Shown: in pieces, positions 1 through 11,300 of the stretch
Layout of the letters: the number at the start of each line of letters is the position of its first letter
How positions within the stretch are numbered: the stretch's first letter is position 1
NCBI GenBank assembly: GCA_013396755.1
Contig: VWZF01005475.1
Span: 401,008 to 465,007 of the forward strand
From: Sclerurus mexicanus
Lineage: Eukaryota > Chordata > Aves > Passeriformes > Furnariidae
Direction of reading: 5' to 3'
Length of the DNA stretch: 64,000 bases
Position numbers and translations under genes: made by a program
Notes under the pieces: model-generated
Database searches by the model: none
Seen by the model: the letters and a program-made list of their open reading frames with translations, nothing else
Told to the model about the DNA's origin: nothing

Positions 1-1473
1 CACATTTTGCTTCTCTATATTGGTAGGAAATAAAAAAGGGGAGGGGGACTCATTTTACTGGAGTTCTTGTCCCCATATTTGTCTTTAAACCAACACACAT
101 ATTAATGGCTAAGTTGAAGTAAGGAATGTATTGCTTTATGATTAACTGCCTCAGCCTTTGTGTGAGAATTTGTGTTCAGCTGAATGAACTATTTCGTTTT
201 GATTTGTACAAATTCTAGTCAATTTGATCAATGCCAAAACATGCGTGTCTTAAAAACTGGACTTGGTGTCTTTACAGGCTGTTTTCTTTAGCCCAGTTTA
301 ATTTGAAACTGGTGCAACTTCCTTTGTGTTGATGAGGCCAGTATGTCTGAACTGTGAACATCACTGACTGCCCATGTACCTTTTTGTAGACCAGTTTGGA
401 GACAAGCAGAAAGCTGTAAAGCTGGAAGGGCTTTAGCAGAATATAAAACCTATGCAACTGTGGGCCAAACACTTTCAGAATTCAAACTAGTTAAGGCTTA
501 GGAATAACAGTCCTCAAGGTGCTCCCTTGTGTAGGTGACTAAGGAAAACAATACCTCCAGAACAAAATCTGGAAAAGGAGGATAGTACTTCTCTTTTTAC
601 AGTTTTTTTTCCTTTTTTGAAAGCTGGTAAGATTAATGTAATGGTTTTCATTCTGTGACCCTGAAAGTGTTCTTTTTAATTTTTTATATCTACATCAAAC
701 CATTAAGTCAGAGCAACACCATTTTTATTTTATGAGCTGTAATAATCTTTGAGACACTTTGTGCAGCTTTAAAATTGAGAAGCATTTTATGATGCAGCAG
801 TCTCCAGTAGAGACTGGTAGAAACAATGTCGTTATCCAGCTAGCTGCTAAAACTTTTGAAAGCAACAAAAGTGTTAGTAAAATGATTACACAGTTCTATA
901 GCTTTCCTTCTGTCTTCAGGAGACAATTTTTCCAAAACTTGAGGAGTGAGTGAGAGGTAGAGTCTTTTACTTTAAACTGTACCTGTCTGGAACTGGTGCC
1001 CAGTGCTTTCAGTGCCTATTTAGTTGGCAAAGTAAGCAGATAACCTTGTTAAAGTAATAATAAAGGACTTTCATTGTAACTTTAAAGCATCCTTTTTATG
1101 CTTGAGAATGCAAAACCCACTTATAAGAGATGGGATTTGAAGGCAGCTTTCCAAAGATTATAAACAAGTAGATTTCAAAAGGTGACCATAGTTCTATTTT
1201 GCCTAATAACAGATAGTTGTTTTCCTTTCCTTTTTTTTACCCCACTCTCAGTCCATGGCATGCCTTTAGAAAACATGCTAATTTTATTATTCTGTTTCAT
1301 TGCTACATTATCTGTGAGGCTGATATCCCATGAAAGGAATTTAAACGCTGATTTTAGAGTGGTTAGTAACAGAGAATATCTACTTCCCTAGAAAAGTAAA
1401 TTAGTTGATATCACTTATATTCATGGACATGAAACCTGACTTGAATAAATAAACGGCTTTTGTTTCCTTTCAG
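1..1473 (+). other. SLC35D2: SLC35D2 intron (3' part), no exon seen
   Basis: This is intronic sequence upstream of the penultimate SLC35D2 exon. I looked for the preceding transporter exon, which in the family encodes the segment ending just before the Lys-Asn of the next exon, and did not find it, so it lies upstream of the window. The final bases (about 1455-1473) form a pyrimidine-rich tract ending in CAG, the acceptor for the exon at 1474. The short open frames here have no recognisable similarity and are taken as chance. Confidence 0.75.
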
Positions 1474-1556
1474 AATATATCCATTGCTTACATTGGAATG
1501 TTGGTTGGTGGAGATTACATATTCTCCATGTTAAACTTTGTAGGCCTAAATATTTG
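1474..1556 (+). CDS. SLC35D2: SLC35D2, penultimate coding exon
   Basis: This exon encodes part of the C-terminal membrane region of SLC35D2, a ten-helix nucleotide-sugar transporter of the Golgi (UDP-GlcNAc and related substrates). It reads Asn-Ile-Ser-Ile, then AYIGMLVGGDYIFSMLNFVG, then Leu-Asn-Ile. The GGDYIF and NFVGLNI blocks are hallmarks of the SLC35D1/D2 group, and the match is closer to D2 than to D1. The exon follows a pyrimidine tract and CAG at 1471-1473 and ends with TG before GTGAGT at 1557. The split codon is completed by T at 2193 to give Cys, which restores the family motif Asn-Ile-Cys-Met-Ala-Gly-Gly. No damage is seen. The rest of the gene lies upstream of the window. Confidence 0.93.
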
Positions 1557-2192
1557 GTGAGTAAAACTTGAATAGCCTTTAAAGCTGAAAATTTCTCAGT
1601 GAGCTATAGTTTCATGTTTTGGTTTTTTTGGCCCATTCAGGTATGCATGTTTGAAACTACTAGCCTGATGATGCACTGTCTTAGAAAGTAAAATATATTA
1701 CAGTTAGTTATGTCTTTTCATGTCTGTTTTCAGATATTGAATCTAACTGTGGTAGGGTCTTAACTATGGAAATATTAGTAAAACTGTGCAGGTTTACTGC
1801 GTGGGATTGAGTTGATTCTTTTTTTGTTTTTCTTATGAGCAGCAGTTCTGAGCTGCCAGGTTTCCAAGTAAAAGCCAAGTGGTGTGGAAAGTGAGAACAT
1901 GGAGTGAATAAGTTATGCCCATTGAATATAAGTTCTAACTTGTGAGTTGTTACTTTTTGTGCTTGGGTGAATTCTTACATCTGCGTGTATGAATCTGTGT
2001 GAGCAACTAGTAATTGATCTTTGTCTGCTTGAGGCTGGTTTTTCAGATGGCTTACATAGCTCTGAGACACTCCTAATTTATGATAGCTGGTGTTCTTTAA
2101 TCCTTTGAAAAACAGGAGTGTGTACCTATGAAATGGCATCTATAACATCAACACTGCTTTAATAACACTGCTGTTCATTCTCTTTTCTTTAG
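1557..2192 (+). other. SLC35D2: SLC35D2 last intron
   Basis: A 636-base intron with a GTGAGT donor at 1557 and a strong acceptor (TTCTCTTTTCTTTAG, ending 2192). It is inserted after the second base of the Cys codon. I see no exon, repeat family or RNA gene inside it. Confidence 0.9.
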
Positions 2193-2295
2193 TATGGCAG
2201 GAGGACTGAGATACTCATTTTTAACACTAAGAGGAAACAGCAAGCCTATGCAACCTGGGGATGAAGAGAATGCACTTCCTGTGTCAAAGAGTTAG
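2193..2295 (+). CDS. SLC35D2: SLC35D2, terminal coding exon with stop
   Basis: This is the last coding exon. T2193 completes the split Cys codon. It then reads MAGGLRYSFLTLRGNSKPMQ, followed by Pro-Gly-Asp-Glu-Glu-Asn and a Ser-Lys-Ser end, with a TAG stop at 2293-2295. The Met-Ala-Gly-Gly-Leu-Arg-Tyr-Ser-Phe-Leu-Thr-Leu block is the final transmembrane segment. The tail after it is cytosolic and variable, but the Pro-Gly-(Asp)-Glu-Glu-Asn motif and the Lys-Ser terminus match the human SLC35D2 tail as I remember it. Frame, splice sites and stop are intact, so the gene looks functional at its 3' end. Substrate preference is known from the family and cannot be read from this exon. Confidence 0.93.
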
Positions 2296-2324
2296 CCAAA
2301 GTGCCTGCCTTGAAAGAGACTGAA

Positions 2325-2330
2325 AATAAA
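2325..2330 (+). terminator. SLC35D2: Candidate SLC35D2 polyadenylation signal (AATAAA)
   Basis: A canonical AATAAA lies 30 bases after the stop codon and is followed directly by a GT-rich stretch (GTGTGTTT). This would give a very short 3' UTR. Other signals downstream may be used instead, and only transcript data could tell. Confidence 0.5.
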
Positions 2331-5300
2331 GTGTGTTTAGCATTGCTGAAAACTTTATATGATGGAACGTATTTGGAACAAGAAAATCTACCTCAGTTGT
2401 CACAGATGTGCACACAATTCATTGGCTCAGAAATATTCTTGTATGCCATGTTTTTTACATATAGACTCTAATTTTGGGGGGCTTTTTTACACCACAAGCC
2501 AATTTATAGGAAGAAATGCTATGAGCAAATCTCAAGTTGTAAATTTCCGTGTTTACCTATACTTGGGTGTTGTTAGTACTCAACCAGATCTGTGAGTTCT
2601 GTTTCAGTGTCTGCCAGTAGTCTCTTGAGACACAACTCCCTCTAAAGATCATGAAGCCTGATTTCACCATTGCCTTATGCCATATGCAATCCTTAATATC
2701 AGTGAAGAGATGAAAAATCCTCGTGGTTCAGACTGTTTTCACATATGCATTTGCTTTTGTGTAAGTGATACAGAACATACGGGGCAAAGAGGATATGTTC
2801 CCCCAGTTTGTTTCCTGTGTAAGTCTTGAGTAAAAAATTTAGGATATATCCGAGTATGTTCAGTATAACTTGTGTAGATATTTTCTCTCAGTCTTTTCCT
2901 CTCCTCAGTAACATCATCATGTTCTGCTGCAATTCGCACTGTTGTTATAAGCAAACCTTCATAATTTTGCAATGGGTTCAAGGAGAGCAGGAAAATGACA
3001 GAGAATTTTTTGAGTATTTAAAGATTTTCTTTTCTCTGTGTGAGCCAGTACCTAAAAAAAGTAAATCTATTTTTGTTTACGTAACTTTTTCTGTTTAAGT
3101 CATAGCCACCTCCTCTGATATTTTGTCTATAACTACCTTGCTGCAGGGAAGTGATGCTACTATGTACAAACGTAGTAGGGAGGGAAAATTGATTGATATA
3201 TGGAAGACTAACTTGTGTTTAAGTGAGGAGAAAGGGTCAGTGTCCTGTTGTGTCTTATATATACAGTGAAAGCTTGTTTAGTACTAGTTCAGTTCTGAGC
3301 AAGGAATCATAACAAGCCTGGGGATTGCCAGAGAAGGCCCAACTAGTGCTGTGGTTAAGAGGCCCACACTGTTGTGGTCTGAGTTCTCATCAGGGACAAT
3401 AATGGTATTGCTCTGTATCTGTATTTCCTTCTGTGAAAATACTGTTGATAATACTTACCTGTGTCTTCAAGGATAAAGTTTTTATCTTTGAAAACATGAC
3501 AGAAGCAGTGCAGCACTGGAAGACAGCAGAGTAATCTTGTTGAAACTCTCAATTCCTTGTGAGTATGAGCCGAGAGTTTTGAAAATAATCAAAGCTAAAG
3601 AAGATTTTTGAAGACTTTGAGGTGGAACCAGCACAGTCTAATGACTTGTTTGATCTCTTGAATTAAAATAGAGCAAAATCAGAAAAGTATTACTCTGTAG
3701 CACATCAGTGACCAGTCTGGATTAAATTGAAGAAACGCATAGATAGCTCACACCATAAGTTTCAAGGGAATGACTGGGCTTCCCACTGCCTGCATGGATT
3801 TGAATGACAAATGGAGCAGTGATTGGGGATACTAGAAGTGGAATTTAAGGGCACAGTTAAAGTGAAAAGAGAAATCTGAGCTATCCATTTTTTCACAGCT
3901 GGCTAAGAGATGTGACTTTTATTTTCTATCTGTTGAAGATCCAGGAAGAAAGAAGTTTGCCGCAAATATTTTAAAGTGATCTTCTGTTTTTAAAGGTTTC
4001 TTTTATACTTAAAAACCATCCATGTTTCTCAGTGTATTCTTTTATAAGACTCCTCTTTTCCCAGTTTGTCTCTACCTCCACAATCCAAATTCTTGAACCT
4101 CAACTGTTTGCAATAAGACAAGGCATTGGCAGGTTCTCATCAACTGTGAACTGATTATGAGTGCAATTTAATTGCAATACCGATGAACACGCAACGGCAC
4201 CTGCTNTATTTTTTCTATAGATGGGCATATATAATGCTCTCAAGCACATGCCCAGCACAAATATCTGCTTTCTGTATGATCAACTGCTATAGCATACTTG
4301 AAATAGTTTCATTAGTTCATTCTGTACCATAGTAGAAGTGAATTTATTTAATTCATTGTTAATGTAATGTTTTTGAAGTGCTCCAGACTTAGACTTTTCA
4401 CCTAAAATACAGACCTGATTCTCATAGTCTTTATGACAGTATTACTCAGAATTGTTTAAAATTACATTTAGGAATAACAACAAATAGGTACCATCTAGAA
4501 GGACTTGCACATGCTTGCATAGTTTCACAAATGAACTCAGTTTCAGTCACTTACTATTTTCCTCTGTATCTGCAGAGATAATGTTTGTAAATTTGCTGAT
4601 TGAAACTGGGAATATGGGCTCAACCAGACACAACTGTTGTATTAGAATGTAGGCAGTTACAGAAAAGGCTTTTTCATTCAGAACCTCAGTAATTGTGTCT
4701 TTCAGCTAATTGTGTCTTTATTTTTGTTAGGGTACAGCTGATGGTAGTCCTAATCTCACTGTTCTACAGATTTCATATTAGTGAAGTTAAGGTTTTAAAA
4801 ATTGTGCTGGTACCATTACAGGAGTTGAGGTGTATTTACAACAGAACATGGAAAGCAAAACATTAAGTGGACTAGAAAGGAATCTTGTCCTGTACATTGA
4901 TCTGTTCATGCTCTAAATTTTATGGGGATTTCTTAGCAGTGGCATAGCTGTAGTAGAGTGAGATTAAGAGGCAAAATGTGGTCACCCAAAGAACTTTCTA
5001 TCTATACGCTCTGTAAAGTTCTTGCAGTTATTCCTATGAAAGTCAGAGAGGCAATACCTCAGAAAAAAAAAGAGAGTGCAATGAGCAATTCTTCACATTC
5101 TTAAGAATTTATTATTTTTCCTCTCAGTATCTTGACCTAATTTACTCATATTAGGCCGCTGAAGGTCTCTAGACATACCTGAGACTCATTACCAACCTCA
5201 GGAAAACAAAATAGCAAGGCAATGGAAAAGTGCAAAAGAGAAAACTGGCAGCTATGGAAGCTTGTGTTTTGACTTCATCATCATATTGAAGGGATATCAT

Positions 5301-6104
5301 AATTTTATTTGTTTTATTTATAGGTATTCAGCATTATTTTTGCATATGAAAAACAGTGGAACTTTTTCAAATTTAAAGTATTCTTTGAATAGTGAGTGAT
5401 TCTTTGGTTAATTTGTGATTGTCCCCTTTTTTTTATTTGAATGGCCTTACTTTTGAGGTAAAACCAGAGGGGAAAAATTAGTGGGTTGTTTTTAAGGTAA
5501 GATAGTAATGATATATTTGTCTTCTTGTAACAAGTAGTGTTACCTTTCCTGTGATTCAGATATGATCTTTACTTGTACAGCTTCTGCATATTGTGGTTTT
5601 CTGTCTGAAGGTGTCAGTAACATGACATGATAATTTTTTTTTCTGGTTTCAGCATGAATTTCCCGTGGAAATGTCTGGGCTACAGATTATCTCTTCACTG
5701 TAAGAAATGGTGTTGATCTGTGTTATCCTCAAGATTTGGGGCAGTATTTTTCAGGGTTAAGGTTTAGACCTGTCTTTGGTATCTATGAATGCTAAACAAT
5801 GACAATGAAAATATCCTTTTGTGTAGTTTCCAGGAAAGGAGTGAAACCTTTCCTCTAAGAAAGCACTAGAAATCATTGTTTAGTTTGGCTTTTTCAGTAG
5901 TTTACAAGTCTGGTTGTAATGTAACAAAGTTATTCTAATCTAAACCCTGGACATTCCTTGGGAAAAAAAAAATAAAAAAAATCGTGTGATTTGATGAGTC
6001 TTCTCACTTCTCTGCCAAGGCTCAGAAACTAGCAGTGTCCTGGAAAGAGTCATTTCCCAGGCAGAGAATGTTTGATTAATAGTAGCTCACTGCCTTCACT
6101 TGCC
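2331..6104. other. Spacer between SLC35D2 and the HSD17B3 relic
   Basis: About 3.8 kb of AT-rich sequence that may include an alternative SLC35D2 3' UTR and the former HSD17B3 promoter and 5' UTR. I see no exon, transposon of a recognisable family or RNA gene. An ambiguous base (n) sits at 4206. Around 4160-4205 there is an AT palindrome (TTTAATTGCAAT-like) followed by a CpG-containing stretch. No convincing promoter motif could be assigned. Confidence 0.6.
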
Positions 6105-6258
6105 AAGGAAGAGTTCCAGCAGTATCATTTACTCAGTCTTTTTGGTGCTCTGATCTGTTTCTGCTCTCCAGTAAAACGCAACAGATTTGTGAAATACATT
6201 TTGCTATGTATCTGGAGTTCTTTGCCTCAGGCTTTTTTTCGGTTGAGGGGAGAATGGG
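6105..6258 (+). pseudogene. HSD17B3: HSD17B3 relic exon 1
   Basis: This corresponds to the N-terminal membrane anchor (human residues 1-51). The open frame from 6108 reads Glu-Glu-Phe-Gln-Gln, a hydrophobic stretch, then Phe-Val-Lys-Tyr-Ile-Leu-Leu, and ends LPQAFFRLRGEWA, against human LPKSFLRSMGQWA. The expected initiator, in a good Kozak setting (GCCxxGG), reads AAG at 6105-6107 instead of ATG, and no in-frame ATG lies within 33 bases upstream. After TGG-G (6255-6258) the next bases are CA, not GT, so the donor is gone. The frame runs on to a TAA at about 6288. The open frame itself is unbroken, so the match rests on about 50 residues of spaced identity. Confidence 0.8.
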
Positions 6259-8297
6259 CACCTAAAGGACACTTCTTCACCCTCTTTTAACTGAGTTGTG
6301 GATTGTTACATTGTTAATCAGGAATGGCTTTCCTTGCATTTCTCTGCCCTATCTGATCAGAACAAAAGTTTCCACTATGTATGGTTTGCTGGATTTCTTT
6401 TCTCCTAAAACTTTGGATTTATAATCCTGAAGATTTTGCATACTTGGAGAGAATAGAGAAACGTTCAAACTGGTAACAGCTTACACCCTGGTATGAAGAT
6501 GTGAATTCTCCCCCCATTTCTGCTTCCAGTGGTTTTTTCTATACTGCAAAGGCTTTTGTTCTAATAGCATTACCTATATCCTCAGTTTCCTGATAAGTGA
6601 AGCAACTAGTTTATATCTAGTATATGTTCTTGACTTTTCAAAGCAACTTTTCTTTGTTCCCTGTGATGATGGTCCAATGTGTTTTTTTCCAGTTGGTGAC
6701 CTATCATTAATGGTATCATTAATGAGCTAAATGTACTTTAAAAACTTCAAAGGCTGCAACTTGGCAGTGCTTTTTTAAAGATAGTATGCATTCTCATAAA
6801 ATAACAGAAAAGTTTAATAGACACCTTCTTCTTCCCATTGATCATTGATATTTTTCTTAAGATGGTTAGATGACTAGTATGAAGGAAGAATGTACAGGTA
6901 CTGCAGTGCTTGAGTTTCTTAACTGCAGATGTTGCTGAAGGTGACTTCTTGTTAAGAAATTACCTGAACAGTGCACTTGTGCTTCATTCGTTTGTCCTGC
7001 ATTAGAAACTTGATGTCACTGGATTAAATGTATGTTTAATTAGCACATCTTGCAGTGCATTAATAAGAAAATAAATCTATTCATGTGCAGAAGATCTTCC
7101 TGAGTACCAGGTGCTTCTGAGGCAGTGCATAGGTCTGATTTTTATTGAAGTGAGGCAAGGACCTTCCTTCATGTGTATGAGGAGCAGCATGTGGAACTTA
7201 CTGTGTAAGATCTTTGTTTCCACTGAAGATTGGGAATCTTGTTTCCTTTAATGGACCTTTATGTCTGTTTTATAAACCAAGTCTTCTGAACCCAGTAAAA
7301 TTCATAAATCTTGAATAATTTTGTGTCTCATGTGGCACATGAGATTCTGAGAATCATAAAAGTTGAAGTTGGCATGTAGAAGCTTGTTTCTCAACAGACT
7401 CTTCATCTACTAGGTCTGCCAGGAAGCTAAAGATCTAGTGCTGCTTCACTGGGCTCTCATTTCTCTGTGAAATGAGAGAGTAATTGCTTTTCTGACAATT
7501 GTTTTTCTGTTGGCAACACCTAACCTTCAGAAACACCTTGCTTTCCCTGTTTATCTTGCAGTATAGAAGTACTTAATCCACATTCGTTTTGATATTGACT
7601 AATTTTTTATTTGCTCTTAAACTTAGGTTTATCTTGAAATTGCTTTGGTACCTTGCTACTTTATTTCTTCTTATTTCTAAGGTGGTAAGGTTTTTCTTTC
7701 TATAGTTCCTCATTGATATTTATTTGCATAGCATTTAAAGTTCAAGGTGATTTACCATTCCCAAAACTTGTTTATTTTCCCAGTAGCACTAAATCTGAAA
7801 GATCACTTTATAGATGGTGGCAGGTTTGCTGTGATCTTTCCTGACAGACAGATTTCTTGTGTGAGAAATTGTTATATCAGCTTCAGACACCAATTAGTCC
7901 TCATCCACTACCATTCTGCCACCAGCATGTAAATGCAAAGCTTGCAAAGCAGAACTTGTGAAAATATATGCATGGAAGAAAATTACACCACTTCTTAGGC
8001 GATTGACTTCTTGCTTGTTGACACCATTGAAAATGAGAATAACAACTACCTCCTGTATCAGTAAGGTTACTTCGGGGAGGGATGTGCTTTGAAGACAAAA
8101 AGTGCTGGATGAAGTAACTAAGAGATGCAAAGGTCACGAGGAAAACAAATTTTGAAAAGATTGATTGTATGCTTCAGTAGAGACATTTAGGTTGCAGTGT
8201 TCAAGAAATGCAGATGATGAAGATTAAAGGATTCAGAAAGAAAAAGCTAAATCAGAACTCCAAATGTAATCTTTATCCTTCCTTTTGCTTTCTCCAG
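6259..8297 (+). other. HSD17B3: HSD17B3 relic intron 1
   Basis: AT-rich intronic sequence with no donor GT at its 5' edge. It ends in a good acceptor (TTGCTTTCTCCAG, 8285-8297). A weak CR1-like 3' end in minus orientation may lie at about 7350-7440 (AGAATCATAAAAG...). Nothing else was recognised. Confidence 0.6.
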
Positions 8298-8344
8298 TGG
8301 TCATTGAAGAGGGAGATGGGCTTGGAAAAGCATATTCCTTAGAA
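8298..8344 (+). pseudogene. HSD17B3: HSD17B3 relic exon 2, damaged cofactor motif
   Basis: This encodes the NADPH-binding Rossmann turn. It reads V-VIEEGDGLGKAYSLE against human A-VITGAGDGIGKAYSFE. The exon is 47 bases; the human exon is 50 by my count, so one codon has been lost without shifting the frame. The loss falls on the Thr-Gly of the TGxxxGxG motif, which binds the cofactor pyrophosphate, so the product would be expected not to bind NADPH properly even if made. The acceptor (TCTCCAG) is intact and a usable donor, GTAAAT, follows at 8345. The GDG-GKAYS core leaves little doubt about identity. Confidence 0.88.
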
Positions 8345-11300
8345 GTAAATTAGATTACTTACCCTTCAGTTTATTGTAACAAAATGGCAATTGCTATCTC
8401 TCCATCAGTCTCTGCATGTTAGTAAAATCATTCTAGAATTCAAAGCGTCTGTGACAAACATGGTGCTAATCCTTCTTCCCAATATGACCAGAATAGCATT
8501 AATGAAATTCTGAAAGGAAACTTATGCTGCATTTCAGAGAAAAGTTGTTTGGGCCTCAATGGTGTTGTCAAACCAGGGAACTAAAATGAATGATCCATGA
8601 ATGTCTGTCCAGAATAGGAAGTCTTAAATTGTCCTTTTTTTCCCCAGTTTTGCACCTAATTTGCTTTTTGACTTTCAGTGGGCTGGTCCAGCATTAACAC
8701 ACAAAATGCAATTTTAGACTTGCAAACACATTTTGGAAGTTCTATCTGAAATAAGGGAGCAACCTGTATAAATTAATATAAACTGCAAGTGATGAAAATT
8801 ATAAGGAATTCTAATGGTTTAGTTAAGAGTCGGTAGCTCTAGGAGGTTGCAGGAGGAAGAGGCTATCTGTGCTGTCCCTGTAGCCTCTGCTGCACAGAGT
8901 CACTACCTATTCTCTCCTATTCCCTCACCTTCCTATTCTCTCACGCTCTTCAGCACTGAAGGCACAGTGGCCTTTTACTGTCTTGTACCAACCTTGCTAT
9001 AACTGATAGCGACTGAGAGGTAGATTTTGGTGTCTTCATTCTAAACCGTCTCCCTATCTAGAAGCTAAATATCAATAAAACATGAGTTTCTGAGGTCACC
9101 TGGTGACAATTAGCAGCCTGTAATATGCAAGAGTTCAGATGTGATAACTTCTGCTCATAAATTATAAAATATATCTCACAGGAAAGAAAAATTACTTGTT
9201 TTTTTAATTGATTTACAGGGGTTTTGCACTAGTCTTTTCAAGTGTGTGCATTGTTTAAACATCTACCTCATGATTTCCATTACTGCAAGTGGCAATACAA
9301 TAGCTACTTTTGAAAGAACACAGAATGTAGGAAGCACAAACACCAGATATTACAATTTAACATCTGTCATAGCTGTGACGAAAATCATGAGTTGTCCCAT
9401 GGGAGAGATGGGAAAGTGTTGCCTCCTGTCTACTCACTGAGTTGCTGTAGTGATGAGCAAATGGAAGAAGTCTGATGAATACATACATCAAGGGAGAATT
9501 GGATTGGATTGATACAGGGAAAGGAATCATCAGAAGTACTTAAGTATTTATTTAACATCACACCTCTGGATGTAGTCCCCTAAACATGCAGCCTGCTGAA
9601 CTAATTTTGGGTGTGAGCACCTGGAGATATTTTATCCTTGTGAAGCATGCAAGAACCTGTGAATGTCTAGATCAGAGCCTCTGCCATTTTTCTGCTTCCT
9701 TTGTGCTATATCTCTTATGCAAGAGTAAATCCCATTTAAAAGGCCAGCTGTAACGTGTGAATGGCTGCTTTATACTATGAGAAAGGGTAAAACAACTACC
9801 TTTTTTTTTTTTTTTTAACCTGGCTGGAGCTGGCTAGATTTTGTGGAACATTTGTTCATTATTTTTGGCATTTGTGGGATGACTGAGAGCCATCTTCATC
9901 CATGCTGAGATGCACCATCCTCCCCAGGTGGTCCCTTTGATTGAAGCTGTGCTCAGCTACTGCTCTGTGGTGCAGATCTCAAGCCTACACCACATGATCT
10001 CATACTTGGCACATCTTGCTGGCTGAGGTCAAAGCACACACTTGTGTGTGGCTTGTGGATAAATAAATCTGACCCTCATGTTTTGATATCTTTGCCTTCA
10101 GAGTTTCTGGTTCAGGACTGCTGTCTTGCTTCTCTGATGTTAGGGTACAAAAGTCTCTGATGTTCTTGTCATGTAGGTTCCTCTGGGGTGATATGCTGAT
10201 GTGAAACAAACCTTGTTTGATGGGCACAGTCTTCTGTTCTTCTAGAGTTTGAGTTCTGACATCGAGTGATGAATTTTTGACATCCTGAGCTCAGTCATGA
10301 GCTGAAAACAAGTCTGATAACAAGGCTGATAACTAATTCAAGGGTTCCACATTTGATGGTAGCATATGCTACAGGATAGGAAGGAGAGCAATTTTTGTGT
10401 TTTAGAAGGATAATGTATTGTGGTTTTCTCTGTTCAGTGTTTTATGTGGAAATCTCAGTATGTGGCTCATTGGGTAAAACCCAGCAGACTGAGGTCCAGG
10501 GAAACATTATGACATTTACTGATTCAGTACACTTGTTTCCAGCTTGTTCAGTACACTTGTGTGTAGCTTATGGCTAGATACAGGTCTCTGTAGAATCTCT
10601 CAAATTCAAAAGCTACCTGGGGCTGTGTGAAGACACTGGCAGCTGTGAGGTCTCGGAACACTGCTTTATTGATGCCAGGACACAGACCTTAATTTCCCAA
10701 GCTGTATTGAGAGGCAACTACACATAGAACTTGAGCTTATCCTCTTCTGCATGAATATCCAGGTCTCCCTAAAGACTCTATCCATGTTTTGAGTAGACTG
10801 GGGTGATTTTGAAGGACTGGTCTTGAGGATAAAGACTCCAACCTTTTGACTGACTATTGTGATGTCAGAGTACTGCTATTTTGGATCTGTTTTGCTAGGT
10901 TTCTGTTACACTTGGTCCATGAGCTTTTGGGTTGCTGGGGTTTAAACTCATCAGACTTGCAAGAAACAAAAGTAAGTCATCTGTGAGCATTTCTACTTAA
11001 GTGTTAGCAGCATTTCAGGTACTAATGTAGTTGTTCTGCTTTTCTGATATAACAGCTATAGATGTCCTTTAGCATCTGTAACTGTCATAGCACATCAAAC
11101 ACACTGGGTTTATGGATGAGGCCATGCTGTACTCTGAGGCTTATGGTTTCGCCTCTACACACTTCTCACATGTTATCAGGACATAAGCAGGATGTTGGTG
11201 GCTCATTTGATCACCATTTTTGTTGTTGATAATGGTTCATCACTTCTTAGAAGTCAGACAACTGCTTGTGTTTAATCAGTGGTTTGGCAGACTGTTTTGA

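Noticed and set aside
4206..4206. Ambiguous base n (also at 48494)
   Set aside because: Assembly or consensus ambiguity in non-coding DNA, no biological meaning inferred.
7346..7440. CR1-like 3' end in antisense
   Set aside because: AGAATCATAAAAG and GTTGAAGTTGG are suggestive, but no further CR1 sequence follows.
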